A stretch of DNA of 43,564 bases from an uncultured Blautia sp. (GCA_900542045.1 UQMI01000029.1:1-43564), one strand, 5' to 3'; shown: positions 1 to 8,352, counted from the stretch's first letter. A program made the numbers and translations. Notes: generated by a model from the sequence alone, not told the origin.

Positions 1-98
1 AAGCAAAACTTATGTATCGCCCTAATGTATAAATACCAAAATATGCGGAAGAACCCTTACCGGATACCGGGATTACGTCAGAACGAAGCCATCTACTT

Positions 99-152
99 TC
101 CTGTCGCACAGAAAGTCAGGACGAAATGTTCTCCTTTCCTACCACATAAAAA
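99..152. repeat. Dispersed palindrome, copy A (degenerate)
   Basis: About 50 bases matching copy B (3878-3932) at most positions: ACAG, then AAGTCAG, GAAA, GTTCT, CTT, CCT, CACA and an A-run in the same order and spacing. Symmetry is weaker than in copies B and C. It adjoins the terminator behind the LysR gene. No transposase is associated. Confidence 0.5.
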
Positions 153-211
153 CAGCCCCGCAGCATACAGAACCTTTGTGTAAGCCTGCATGTTACGGGA
201 CTGCCTGTTTT
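148..211 (-). terminator. Probable terminator of the flavodoxin-lysR unit
   Basis: On the minus strand, an imperfect long stem-loop lies about 45 bases past the LysR stop. Its outer arms are AAAACAG and CTGTTTT, with inner CCCG/CGGG and CATGCAG/CTGTATG pairings. A T-run follows (A-run at 148-152 on the plus strand). Intrinsic terminator by shape; the stem has bulges. Confidence 0.55.
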
Positions 212-252
212 CGTCAGCGGAAAGCCGGAGCGTTTTCGCGGCATTTCCATTC

Positions 253-1140
253 TCATTCGGTTTGCTGGATGGCCTTCAGGAATCGCTTCACCAGATCCGA
301 AGGCTCTGTGGAATACAAAATACCGTAGGGGATTGTGTATTTCCAGTCCACAGGTATCACTTTCAGCAGCGGATGTACATTCTTCCAGTTCTCCACCACC
401 ATCAGGATATCGTTGCTGTTTTCGCACTGATTAAAGATTTCCACACTGTAAGTATCAAAATCTGTCACATGGATCTGGGGATGATTTTTCCAGATATCAT
501 TTCGCAGCTCATCCACATAATTGCTCCACCCGCGGTGCATCATCAGAAAATTCTCTCCGTAGAGATCCGTGACCGACAGCCGCTCCTTTTCGGCCAGACG
601 GTGATAAATGGAAACCGCACAGCAGATGGGCTGCCTGGAAAGCTCCAGACCGGAACACTGCCGCAGCTTCAGCATGGTATCATCAAAGATTCCCGCTACA
701 ATGTCAATATTCTGACCCAGATTTTTCAGAATCTCCCTGGCGTTTTCCTGACTGTTCATAAACGGTACCAGCTGCAGCTTGATATCCGGACAATTCTTCT
801 GCACCTTGGCCCAGGAGGACATCAGCGGATCTGCCGGCGTCATGGGTGAAGTTCCAAGACGTATCACATTGTCCTTTTCTTCCATTGCCTTTCTGGCCCG
901 CTGCACCGATTCCTTGCAATACTGGATCATGTATTTGGCGTCTTTGTACAGGGATTTTCCCGCTTCTGTCAGGATCAGACCCCGGTGGGTCCGGACAAAC
1001 AGCGTCAGTCCCAGATCATTTTCCAGAAGATTGATCTGTTTGGTAACAGCCGGCGGAGTAATATAGAGGGCTTCCGCCGCCTTGTTAAAGCTGCCAAGAT
1101 CTGCCACAACAATAAAAGTTTCCAGCTGCAAGTTATACAT
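253..1140 (-). CDS. LysR-family transcriptional regulator
   Basis: A 295-residue protein of normal LysR length. Residues 1-60 form the winged helix-turn-helix (LETFIVVADLGSFNKAAEAL, then TPPAVTKQINLLE); the rest is the effector-binding domain, ending at a typical position. It would act as a cytoplasmic DNA-binding regulator of unknown ligand. The ATG at 1140 lies 10 bases past an AGGAGG; an in-frame TTG at 1146 lies only 4 bases past it, so ATG is preferred. It follows the flavodoxin gene by 58 bases on the same strand and probably shares its transcript. LysR-flavodoxin pairs are common in Clostridia, so control of neighbouring redox genes is a reasonable inference, not shown by the sequence. 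Confidence 0.9.
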   Translation of the reverse strand: MYNLQLETFIVVADLGSFNKAAEALYITPPAVTKQINLLENDLGLTLFVRTHRGLILTEAGKSLYKDAKYMIQYCKESVQRARKAMEEKDNVIRLGTSPMTPADPLMSSWAKVQKNCPDIKLQLVPFMNSQENAREILKNLGQNIDIVAGIFDDTMLKLRQCSGLELSRQPICCAVSIYHRLAEKERLSVTDLYGENFLMMHRGWSNYVDELRNDIWKNHPQIHVTDFDTYSVEIFNQCENSNDILMVVENWKNVHPLLKVIPVDWKYTIPYGILYSTEPSDLVKRFLKAIQQTE

Positions 1141-1198
1141 GAACAAATTTCCTCCTTCTTCTGTCTGTTGTGTGTATCCGATTAAATTCAGAAATCTT

Positions 1199-1678
1199 TC
1201 AGATTCCCAGTCCCTCTGCCCAGGTTTTCAGTTCCGCCTCCCCTGCATTGGCGGAGAATCGTTTTCCTTCCAGCAATACGGCACCCGGACAGGAAGGAGC
1301 CAGTTCCCGGTTGGTATTGCCCATACCGCTGCTTCCGGAAGTTGCAAAAGGCACCACAGTCTTTCCCTTCAGATCATACTGCTCCAGAAATGTATTGATG
1401 ATCGTGGGGGCCACATACCACCAGATGGGGAATCCTACAAAAATCGTATCATACTGTTCCATGCCTTCAGCTTTTCCGGCTATGGCCGGACGGAAGGACT
1501 TGTCATTCATCTCCACACTGCTGCGGCTTTTCTTATCCATCCAGTTCAGGTCTGCTTCTGTATAGGGAACTTCCGGACGGATCTCATACAGATCTGCTCC
1601 AATGGCTCTGGCAAGCCGTTCTGCCACACCGGCTGTCACACCGCTGACGCTGAAATATGCAACTAATTTTTTACTCAT
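1199..1678 (-). CDS. Flavodoxin (FMN-binding)
   Basis: A 159-residue flavodoxin-like protein, full length for the short flavodoxin_4 type. The N-terminal beta strand [11 protein letters not shown] leads into the phosphate-binding loop (SVSGVTAG, residues about 9-16). The FMN-stacking segment [12 protein letters not shown] is near residue 80, and [13 protein letters not shown] forms the second flavin loop near 110. Expected role: cytoplasmic one-electron carrier or quinone/disulfide-type reductase using FMN; the partner is unknown. The start at 1678 has AGGAGG 9 bases upstream. The C-terminal TWAEGLGI closely resembles SWAEGLGL in the truncated flavodoxin at 5799-6060, so the two are paralogs. 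A good promoter lies upstream (1781-1809). Confidence 0.9.
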   Translation of the reverse strand: MSKKLVAYFSVSGVTAGVAERLARAIGADLYEIRPEVPYTEADLNWMDKKSRSSVEMNDKSFRPAIAGKAEGMEQYDTIFVGFPIWWYVAPTIINTFLEQYDLKGKTVVPFATSGSSGMGNTNRELAPSCPGAVLLEGKRFSANAGEAELKTWAEGLGI

Positions 1679-1780
1679 GTCTCATACCTCCTGTTTATCC
1701 AGTCTTTTTACTGCCTGACACAGGCGCCGGCCAGTTTTGGGAAATCACGCAAAGCAGGTGCATTCCCTTCTGTTTTTATT

Positions 1781-1809
1781 ATTTTAGCATTCCTTTTTTT
1801 CTTTATCAA
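1781..1809 (-). promoter_or_regulatory. Sigma-A promoter for flavodoxin-lysR
   Basis: Minus-strand TTGATA (1804-1809), a 17-base spacer, then TAAAAT (1781-1786) preceded by TGC, an extended -10. The expected transcript starts near 1774, about 95 bases before the flavodoxin ATG. With the divergent marR promoter, this accounts for the 309-base gap 1679-1987. Confidence 0.65.
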
Positions 1810-1841
1810 ATAAAACCTCACAATTCTCACAAAATTCCCTC

Positions 1842-1896
1842 TTGCATTTTTCTGATTCCCGTCTATAATTATAATCTGGAAATTAGTAAGGTACCT
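1842..1896 (+). promoter_or_regulatory. marR promoter with candidate operator
   Basis: TTGCAT (1842-1847), a 16-base spacer, TATAAT (1864-1869), with a second TATAAT at 1870-1875. Just past the expected start is the perfect 8-base palindrome AGGTACCT (1889-1896) inside an AT-rich, partly symmetric context. MarR proteins usually repress their own operon from such a position, so this is the likely operator. The palindrome is short, so the operator call is an inference. Confidence 0.5.
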
Positions 1897-1987
1897 ATTA
1901 AATTACTGCAGCAGCCTGTTTCCATAAAGCCGGATCTGCAGATGCAAAAATATTTCTATATTAATTGGGGGAAAAGAGGTTTCTGTT

Positions 1988-2428
1988 ATGAAAGATGAAG
2001 AAATCGTAGAACTTTTTTTTGAAGTGAACCGTCTGAACCTGCAGTGGGGCAAACGCCAGGTCAAAAGCATGAATCCCTACCGCGGACAGTACCGTACTCT
2101 CTGCACGCTGGAACAGGCTGGCACCCTTCAGCAGAAAGAGCTGGCGCGTATCCTGGAAGTACGGCCGGCCTCCGTCAGTGAGATCCTGACAAAGCTGGAA
2201 CAGAAAGGCTGGGTGGAACGGTTTCCAGATCCGAAAGATAAACGGATCAGCCTGGTAACCCTGACAGAAACCGGAAGGCTTCAGGCCCGGAAAAAACAGC
2301 AGGAAAGAGCAAAATTCCACAGCGGCATGTTGTCTGCTCTCACCGGAGAAGAAAAAGAGGCTTTTGTCCGGATCCTGCAGAAGATCAGACAATATTACTA
2401 CAGAGAGGAAACAGACAACCATGCATAA
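1988..2428 (+). CDS. MarR-family transcriptional regulator
   Basis: A 146-residue MarR-type repressor. It shows the winged helix-turn-helix: LQQKELARILEVRPASVSEI is helix-turn-helix-like (residues about 50-70), followed by LTKLEQKGWVERFPDPKDKRISLVTLTETG, whose DPKDKR loop is the wing. A C-terminal helix (residues 110-146) would dimerise. RBS AGAGG 8 bases before the ATG. Its stop overlaps the start of the efflux pump by 8 bases, so the two are translationally coupled. Likely function: ligand-released repressor of its own operon, sensing a compound exported by the pump. The ligand is unknown. Confidence 0.92.
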   Translation: MKDEEIVELFFEVNRLNLQWGKRQVKSMNPYRGQYRTLCTLEQAGTLQQKELARILEVRPASVSEILTKLEQKGWVERFPDPKDKRISLVTLTETGRLQARKKQQERAKFHSGMLSALTGEEKEAFVRILQKIRQYYYREETDNHA

Positions 2429-3821
2429 TACAGCAGCTCTGACAGATCAGAAGCGGACTCTGATCTTTATCAATATCGTAATCACCTGCGTGGCCACTTC
2501 CATGCTGGCCACCGCCCTGACCACGGCTCTGCCGGCGGTCATTGCCGATCTTAATATCAGCGTGACCACCGGTCAGTGGCTGACAAGCGGCTACTCTCTG
2601 GCCATGGGGATTGTCATGCCCTTGACGGCTTTTCTCATCACGCGGCTTCCTACCCGCCGGCTGTATCTGTCCGGTCTGGGCCTTTTTATTGCGGGACTGC
2701 TCCTGAGCATCCTGGCCCCCAATTTCCCGGTCATGATGCTCTCCCGTATCCTCCAGGCCGGCGGCAACGGCATCCTCACATCCATGGCCCAGGTGATCAT
2801 CCTCACCATCTATCCGGCCAAGAAACGGGGCTCTGCCATGGGCTGGTACGGACTCTCCGTGGGTGCGGCGCCGGTGATCGCGCCCACCATTGCCGGTCTG
2901 ATCGTGGACTGGATCGGATGGAGAGGCATTTTCATCCTGGCTGGTGCCCTGATCGCCGTTGCCCTTCTCTGGGCCTGGTTTGTCTTCGATAATGTGCTGG
3001 ATACCCAGGAAAAACAGTTTGACACCTGCTCTTTTCTCATCAGTATCTTCGCCTTCGGCGGGATTACGCTGGGAATCGGAAATATCGGCAGCTATCCCTT
3101 TGTCAGTCCCCAGGTGCTTCTGGTCCTGCTGACTGGTATCGCAGCCGCTGTTTTCTTTGTACATCGCCAGCTTCATCTGGATGAGCCGTTCCTGGAACTG
3201 CGCATTCTCAGAGAGAAGAACTATGCCATCAGTGTTCTGGGCAGCATGCTCTTATATCTGGTCATGATGGGCTCTTCTATCCTGATGCCTCTGTATGTCC
3301 AGACCATTCTGGGGCGTTCTGCCACCTTCTCCGGCCTGGTGGTGCTGCCCGGCTCTCTGGCCATGGCCATCGTCAGTCCCTTTGCAGGCAGGATCTACGA
3401 CAAACTGGGGATCAAACTGCTGTTCACAGGCGGTTCCCTGTGTATGCTGCTCAGCAACCTGAGTCTGTTCTTTGTCACCACAGAAACACCGGTACTGGCT
3501 GCCTCTCTGTGCAATGTGGTCCGGAACATCTCCATCGGCTGTCTGATGATGCCTCTGGTCACTTGGGGAACCGGCAGTATCCGCCAGGATCTCACCGCCC
3601 ACGGCACCGCACTGCTCACATCCCTGCGCACCATGGCCGGAGCCATTGGCACCGCCGTATTCGTAGGCATTATGAACGCAGTAGCTGCCGGCTTTCCCCA
3701 GAGTTCCTCTTCCGCTGCTCTGATGCGGGGATTTAACGTGGCTTTCTTATGTATGAGCGTCTTCACTCTGCTCCTGCTGCTCCTGGGAATCTTCGGTATC
3801 AAGCCCAACGACAGAGCCTGA
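2421..3821 (+). CDS. MFS drug efflux pump, DHA2 (EmrB/QacA) type
   Basis: A 466-residue integral membrane transporter; length and hydrophobic pattern fit the 14-helix DHA2 family of drug:proton antiporters. Family features: TTALPAVIADL in helix 1, TGQWLTSGYSLAMGIVMPL in helix 2, RILQAGGNGI (motif B, the conserved Arg in helix 4) and AMGWYGLSVGAAPVIAPTIAG (motif C, antiporter signature). The ATG at 2421 is chosen because AGAGAGGA lies just upstream; an in-frame upstream start at 2364 would lie deep inside marR. Translationally coupled to marR, which probably represses it. Substrates cannot be read from sequence. Confidence 0.9.
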   Translation: MHNTAALTDQKRTLIFINIVITCVATSMLATALTTALPAVIADLNISVTTGQWLTSGYSLAMGIVMPLTAFLITRLPTRRLYLSGLGLFIAGLLLSILAPNFPVMMLSRILQAGGNGILTSMAQVIILTIYPAKKRGSAMGWYGLSVGAAPVIAPTIAGLIVDWIGWRGIFILAGALIAVALLWAWFVFDNVLDTQEKQFDTCSFLISIFAFGGITLGIGNIGSYPFVSPQVLLVLLTGIAAAVFFVHRQLHLDEPFLELRILREKNYAISVLGSMLLYLVMMGSSILMPLYVQTILGRSATFSGLVVLPGSLAMAIVSPFAGRIYDKLGIKLLFTGGSLCMLLSNLSLFFVTTETPVLAASLCNVVRNISIGCLMMPLVTWGTGSIRQDLTAHGTALLTSLRTMAGAIGTAVFVGIMNAVAAGFPQSSSSAALMRGFNVAFLCMSVFTLLLLLLGIFGIKPNDRA

Positions 3822-3877
3822 GTTCTTCTGTTGTATGGCCGTGAAGCCATATTCCTGTTGTTACACCGGGCTGAGCA

Positions 3878-3932
3878 TTTTTCTGTAACAGGAAGTCAGA
3901 ATGAAACGTTCTGCTTCCCTGTCACAGAAAAA
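3878..3932. repeat. Dispersed palindrome, copy B
   Basis: A nearly symmetric element in the convergent gap between the efflux pump and apbE. Arms TTTTTCTGT and ACAGAAAAA enclose ACAGG/CCTGT and CAGAA/TTCTG, with core GAAACG. It resembles copies A (99-152) and C (22231-22274). It starts with T-runs and ends with A-runs, so it is not shaped like a normal plus-strand terminator, though it may act as a hairpin at either gene end. Confidence 0.55.
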
Positions 3933-3975
3933 AACACCGGAGGCAGGCAGTAACCGTTACTGCTGATCCCCGGTG
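3928..3975 (-). terminator. apbE terminator
   Basis: Minus-strand hairpin with outer arms CACCGG and CCGGTG and inner arms GCAGTAAC and GTTACTGC, followed by seven T (A-run 3928-3934). The ascending arm includes the apbE stop codon. A strong intrinsic terminator closing the long minus-strand redox run. Confidence 0.8.
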
Positions 3976-5045
3976 ATCACATGCTGCTCCATATTTGCAA
4001 AGGCTTCATCCAGGACAAACGATGGAGCGATTCCCTCTGTCATCCAGATCTGGCCGTCTTCTGTCACAGCGATCATCTCAAAGTCCCTGTGCTCCCGCCA
4101 GTATTTTTCCGCTCCCGGCAGCCCCATGACAAACAGCGATGTGGAAAGTGCATCTCCCTTCTTCCCTTCCTCTGCAATAATGGTAACGGAGGCAAGGCCG
4201 TTGTCCACCGGACGGCCCGTTTCAGGATCCAGAATATGGCCATATTCATTTCCATCTTCTCCAACGAAATAACGTTCATAATTGCTGGAGGTCACTACCA
4301 CACAGTCAGATACCGTAAGGACACCCAGATACCCTTCTCCAAATGGACTGCGGATTCCCAACCGCCAGGGTGTTCCGTCGGGTCTGGAACCAATGGCCTG
4401 AATATTGCCGCCGATATCCAGCAGAGCAGAAGAAATTCCTTCTTTCCGCAGGATCTCCGCTGCCAGGTCTCCGGCATATCCTTTTCCCACAGCTCCCAGA
4501 TCCAGTTCCACTCCCTCAGGAAGCCGGAGCTGATTGCCCTCCAGTTCTGCCTGTTCATAGCCCACATGGGAGAGAAGACGGTCCAGCTCCTGCTGCCCGG
4601 GAATCCGGTTTTCCCCTGTGGTAAAACCCCAGGCGCGCAGGACCGGATAGATGGTAGGTTCCAGCGCCCCGTCTGTCTCATCGGCCATCTCCAGAGCAAA
4701 CCGCACCACCTGAGCCGTATCTTCTGACAGCATCACAGGGACACCGTCGCTGTGGTTTGCCTGATAAATCTCGCTGTCCCCATCTGTCACCGACCATAGC
4801 TTCTCCAGTCTCCGGATTTCCTCTTCTGCACTCCCAAGCGCCTCATCCGCACCGTCTCCATCGGCAGTAAAAGTCATATAGGTATCCATGGCAAAAAACT
4901 CTGTCCGGGAAGTTTCTTCACCCTGCTTCTGCGTATCGGCCGTGTCCTGTTCCTGCCCCCTGGGTGACTGGCCGCTCTGAACAGAGCAGGCTGTCATTCC
5001 CGATACCCAGAGAAGCAAAGCCAGCATCAAAAAACATTTTTTCAT
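3957..5045 (-). CDS. apbE: FAD:protein FMN transferase (ApbE), lipoprotein
   Basis: A 362-residue ApbE-family enzyme, which links FMN to a Thr of target proteins outside the membrane using FAD. MKKCFLMLALLLWVSGMTAC is a lipoprotein signal with Cys about residue 20, so it is membrane-anchored. Family motifs: FFAMDTYMTFTADGDG, LDLGAVGKGYAGDLAAE, ALLDIGGNIQAIGSRPDG, RPVDNGLASVTI, and GDALSTSLFVMG with the Mg-binding Asp. The start at 5045 has AGGAG upstream and gives a clean signal peptide; a longer in-frame reading would begin inside the neighbour. It directly follows a DUF4405 gene. No FMN_bind target protein is seen in the window, so its substrate is unknown. Confidence 0.93.
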   Translation of the reverse strand: MKKCFLMLALLLWVSGMTACSVQSGQSPRGQEQDTADTQKQGEETSRTEFFAMDTYMTFTADGDGADEALGSAEEEIRRLEKLWSVTDGDSEIYQANHSDGVPVMLSEDTAQVVRFALEMADETDGALEPTIYPVLRAWGFTTGENRIPGQQELDRLLSHVGYEQAELEGNQLRLPEGVELDLGAVGKGYAGDLAAEILRKEGISSALLDIGGNIQAIGSRPDGTPWRLGIRSPFGEGYLGVLTVSDCVVVTSSNYERYFVGEDGNEYGHILDPETGRPVDNGLASVTIIAEEGKKGDALSTSLFVMGLPGAEKYWREHRDFEMIAVTEDGQIWMTEGIAPSFVLDEAFANMEQHVITGDQQ

Positions 5046-5101
5046 CCTGTTCTCACTCCTGTCTTTTTCCGGACTGCCGTCACCGATCTTCCACACTTTT
5101 G

Positions 5102-5788
5102 TCAGCGCGGGGATCTCCGGCCGGCAGAAAACTTCCGCAGCCCCTGGGACAGATAATGGCCCAGCCATACAAACAGTCCCATAATCGCAAGGTAATCCAG
5201 ATAGAACAGCACAAGGGGTTCTTCGTAATCAAAAAATACAAAGGCACTCTGCAGGAACATATAGGTTCCGATCCCCCGTCTCAAAAATGCGAAGATCCCG
5301 TAAACCGCTATGCAAAGGCCCAGTATCCGCAGGCCCCATGCACGGCCTGCAGAAGACTTTCCTGCCGCCCGTCTTGCCATTCCCATCATGCTGTTCCAGT
5401 GGAATCCCAGATGAAGGGACAGAAATACAAGGCCCCAGTAAGCCCCCAGCATATGGAGGATCCGGGCAAAGCTCCTTCCGAAAGAAATGGGAAGGAACGC
5501 AAAAACATACCGGGACATCAGAATCCCGCTGATCATGGATGACAGGATGCACACCAGCGCCAGAAATACCAGGATCGTCTGAAAAATACGGACAGGCGTA
5601 TAAGTTCCCTTTCCCAGGTGTGCGATCCATTTCCGGTTCAGTATATGGTGGAACACAAACAGGACAAACATCCCCACACCCAGCCATTCATGGGCATTCC
5701 TTCCGATCAGCTCATATGCCATCAAAAGCATGAGCAGCAGAGTCATTCCCACGTCCACTGCTACTTTTAAAATTGTCTGTTTCTTCAT
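5102..5788 (-). CDS. DUF4405 cytochrome-b-like membrane protein
   Basis: A 228-residue membrane protein with about five hydrophobic helices. Histidines lie in two helices at equal spacing: His33 and His47 (NAHEWLG to FVFHHIL), and His112 and His126 (RILHMLG to LSLHLGF). This i/i+14 pattern is typical of bis-His heme b in four-helix cytochromes, so a membrane electron carrier is likely. RBS AGAGGTGG before the ATG at 5788. DUF4405 genes are often next to FMN_bind proteins and apbE; here apbE follows after 56 bases, but no FMN_bind protein is present. The family is assigned from the pattern of helices and histidines. Confidence 0.75.
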   Translation of the reverse strand: MKKQTILKVAVDVGMTLLLMLLMAYELIGRNAHEWLGVGMFVLFVFHHILNRKWIAHLGKGTYTPVRIFQTILVFLALVCILSSMISGILMSRYVFAFLPISFGRSFARILHMLGAYWGLVFLSLHLGFHWNSMMGMARRAAGKSSAGRAWGLRILGLCIAVYGIFAFLRRGIGTYMFLQSAFVFFDYEEPLVLFYLDYLAIMGLFVWLGHYLSQGLRKFSAGRRSPR

Positions 5789-5798
5789 CTGCCACCTC

Positions 5799-6060
5799 TT
5801 ATAAACCAAGACCTTCTGCCCAGGAACGGATCTCCTCTTCTGCACCGGCCACATCGTTTCGTGAAATACTCAGACCGTTGTCACTGACCTGTGCATCCGG
5901 CTGCAGCTGTCCGATGGTCTCCACCGTATTGGAGAATCCGCTGCCTCCATGGGCGGTAAACGGTATGATCGTCTTCCCGGAAAGATCATATTCTTCCAGG
6001 AACGTATACAGCGGCATGGGCATATCGCCCCACCAGTTGGGATAGCCCAGAAGTGTGGAG
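5799..6060 (-). pseudogene. Flavodoxin, N-terminal half deleted
   Basis: Only the C-terminal half of a flavodoxin remains: LLGYPNWWGDMPMPLYTFLEEYDLSGKTI, then FTAHGGSGF and SWAEGLGL. The homologous part begins abruptly near 6058; upstream in the same frame there is a TAA within four codons and no FMN phosphate-loop strand. The first ATG inside the homologous part would give 74 residues lacking the flavin phosphate site, so it is almost surely non-functional. It sits in the redox operon between an alcohol dehydrogenase and DUF4405. A paralog of the intact flavodoxin at 1199-1678. Confidence 0.8.
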
Positions 6061-6119
6061 GGTGTTTACACTGTCAGGCAGATTCCTGTGCCTGCTTTTT
6101 TGCATTCCCATACTCTTTT

Positions 6120-7286
6120 TCAGGAACACTCCCGGAAAATATCCAAAATCTCTTCCTGTGTCAGTCTTCGGTATCCACCCAGAGAAACATGACAGGACTC
6201 CGCGATCTTCTTTCTCATGGCCTCGTCTTTCACCCCAAGTTCTTCCAGGGTGCCGGGCAGTCCGATCTCCCTGATAAACCCTTCCAGCGCATCGATGCCG
6301 GCCATGGCCAGTTCCTCTGAAGACTTTCCTGCCTCCGGAATTTTCCAGACATTTCTGGCAAACCTGGCAAACTTATGCAGCCCATCCCGGCAGATATGTC
6401 TGTAATAAGCCGGATGGAGCACTGCCACGCCGCAGCCGTGATTGCAGTTCGTATAAGCACCAATCTGATGTTCCATCAGATGACAGGTGAAATCACATTT
6501 TTTACCCAGCTTAAGCAGCCGGTTCTCTGATAACGTAGAATTCCAGAGAAGATTGCTCCTGGCCGTATAATCTCCCGGATCCCGCACAGCAGCCCGCAGG
6601 TTCCGTATAATGCTTTCCATCAGCGCTTCCGCAATCTCATCAGATACATTATCCTCATCCGGTTCGCTGAAATAGGTCTCCATCACATGGGACAGACTGT
6701 CAAAAGCACCGGAAATCATCTGCTCCCGCGGTACACTGAACGTATAGACAGGATCCATCAGCGCAAATCTTGGATTGCAGGCGGGATAATCATAGCCTGT
6801 TTTTACCCGGGTCCTTTCGTTGGTGATCACGGCAGCGCCGTTGCACTCACTCCCGGTACCCGCAGTGGTAACGATTACTCCCACCGGCACCGGTTCAAAG
6901 TCAACGACACCTTTTCGCTCCCAGAAATTTTGCCAGGCGTCTCCCTCATACCGGGCTGCCAGGGAAATGGCTTTGCAGCAGTCCATGACTGAACCGCCGC
7001 CAATGCCGAGAATCATCTGCACCTGCTTTTCTTTTACAAGCCGCACGCCCTCCAGGACTTTTCCATATGTTGGATTCGGCATGATTCCCGGGAATTCCAC
7101 CACATTTTTCTGCTCCATCATGAGGATATGGAGAACCTCGTCATAGATCCCGTTTTTCTTAACAGAACCCTGCCCATATGCCATCATGATGGTATCGTAC
7201 TCTTTTACCAGACACCTGAGAAACTCTTTTACACAGCCCCGGCCAAAAAAGACTTTTGTACTATTTTCGTAGATAAAATTATTCAC
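6120..7286 (-). CDS. Iron-containing alcohol dehydrogenase (1)
   Basis: A 388-residue group III NAD(P)-dependent alcohol dehydrogenase of the butanol-dehydrogenase/YqhD branch, reducing aldehydes to alcohols in the cytoplasm. The cofactor loop GIGGGSVMDCCKAI is near residue 95. Metal ligands are visible as AFDSLSH (Asp and His) and MEHQIGAYTNCNHG (two His). The start is a GTG at 7286, giving the usual VNNFIYENSTKVFFG beginning, 6-9 bases after AAGGGA. It starts 16 bases after the hydrolase gene and is clearly co-transcribed. It is a diverged paralog of the enzyme at 8451-9596. Substrate not determinable. Confidence 0.92.
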   Translation of the reverse strand: MNNFIYENSTKVFFGRGCVKEFLRCLVKEYDTIMMAYGQGSVKKNGIYDEVLHILMMEQKNVVEFPGIMPNPTYGKVLEGVRLVKEKQVQMILGIGGGSVMDCCKAISLAARYEGDAWQNFWERKGVVDFEPVPVGVIVTTAGTGSECNGAAVITNERTRVKTGYDYPACNPRFALMDPVYTFSVPREQMISGAFDSLSHVMETYFSEPDEDNVSDEIAEALMESIIRNLRAAVRDPGDYTARSNLLWNSTLSENRLLKLGKKCDFTCHLMEHQIGAYTNCNHGCGVAVLHPAYYRHICRDGLHKFARFARNVWKIPEAGKSSEELAMAGIDALEGFIREIGLPGTLEELGVKDEAMRKKIAESCHVSLGGYRRLTQEEILDIFRECS

Positions 7287-7302
7287 TTTTTCGTTTCCCT
7301 TC

Positions 7303-8352
7303 TTATTTACCAAAAAGCCAGCCCATGATCTCTTCATCCTGCGCAAACAGATTGCCGCCGCCATGCTGCACACTTACTCCCCGGCTTTCGAAATATGCTG
7401 CGTCTTTTACATCCAGCACAAGAATATCCTGGATTTCTTCTTCCGACAATCCTTCTTCCTGATATCTCTGATACAGATTCTGATATGCTTCCTCGGACGG
7501 CTCCGATCCGTAGTATTCATCCGATTCACCCACCACGAAATAAACAGGCGTCCGGTTTTCCGCTACGGCATCATACTCTCCATCCCACTGGGAACTGCAC
7601 TGCAGATATGCTGTGAAAAGCTCCGACCGCTTTCCCATCACCAGAGACAGCGTCTCTCCGCCTCCTGAATAGCCTTCCGCATAGACTCTGGACGGATCGA
7701 TATTATAGTTTGAAAGAAAATATTCCACCAGGGCAATGGTCTGATCGGCAGAAGTCTCTCCCCAGTCTGAAAGCTGGGGCGCTACAACGATCATTTCCGG
7801 ATCATAGGCCTGGGCCTGGAAGCCAAATTCTTCACTGTAGAGGTTTTCACCAACCCCCTGAAAATACAGTCCTTCATATCCCGGCAGCGTAAAGAAAATC
7901 GCCACCGGCCGGCTGCCGTCATAACTGTCCGGCACATACAGATTGAAATGGATATCGCCCTGTTCCTCGGAATGCAGCACATTATCCAGAACAAATCCCC
8001 GGTATTCTTCCGTTCCTTCTGTTACTGAGTCCTCAGTCCTTCCGGCCCGCTGCTCCGTCTGCGGATCTGTGTCCCCTGAATTCCCGGTTCCGGTTTCAGC
8101 CAGAGCTTCTCCAGAATTCTGTGTTCCTGTATCCTCCAGGCCATCCGGCGCCCCGACGTTTTCCTGTTCTTCTGCTGTACCTTCTGCTTCTTCTGTCACA
8201 TCTTCTTCTGTCTTAGCTGTTTCTTCTGTCACAGCTGCTTCTTCTGTCATGGCTGTTTCTTCTCCATCCCGGGACAACGTCTCCGGATTGCCGCATCCGC
8301 TCATGCAGACCAGCCCTGCCAGCAGCAGGATGGCCGCAGCTTTCCATTTCAT
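7303..8352 (-). CDS. Alpha/beta-hydrolase lipoprotein with acidic Thr-rich linker
   Basis: A 349-residue secreted lipoprotein. The signal ends LLLAGLVCMSGC, with lipidation Cys about residue 20. A low-complexity Thr/Glu/Ala linker (about residues 28-120, with repeated VTEE/MTEE/KTEE units) then tethers the catalytic domain. The hydrolase part shows an oxyanion-type LPGYEG, the nucleophile elbow GYSGGG (Ser), Asp in VGESDEYYG and His in VQHGGG, a plausible triad of the esterase/peptidase type. RBS GGAGGTGAG before the ATG at 8352. Located between two alcohol dehydrogenases in one operon, perhaps releasing substrate from esters outside the cell; that role is inference. Confidence 0.8.
   Translation of the reverse strand: MKWKAAAILLLAGLVCMSGCGNPETLSRDGEETAMTEEAAVTEETAKTEEDVTEEAEGTAEEQENVGAPDGLEDTGTQNSGEALAETGTGNSGDTDPQTEQRAGRTEDSVTEGTEEYRGFVLDNVLHSEEQGDIHFNLYVPDSYDGSRPVAIFFTLPGYEGLYFQGVGENLYSEEFGFQAQAYDPEMIVVAPQLSDWGETSADQTIALVEYFLSNYNIDPSRVYAEGYSGGGETLSLVMGKRSELFTAYLQCSSQWDGEYDAVAENRTPVYFVVGESDEYYGSEPSEEAYQNLYQRYQEEGLSEEEIQDILVLDVKDAAYFESRGVSVQHGGGNLFAQDEEIMGWLFGK

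Noticed and set aside
190..849. A 219-codon plus-strand open frame opposite the first LysR gene
   Set aside because: Antisense shadow with no recognisable domain and no ribosome binding site.
2364..2420. Upstream in-frame start for the efflux pump
   Set aside because: It would lie deep inside marR with no ribosome binding site and adds a polar tail; ATG at 2421 is well supported.
2385..3176. A 263-codon minus-strand open frame opposite the efflux pump gene
   Set aside because: Shadow of the plus-strand gene: low-complexity Gly/Asp/His-rich translation, no helices or motifs, and no ribosome binding site. The opposite strand has clear MFS motifs.
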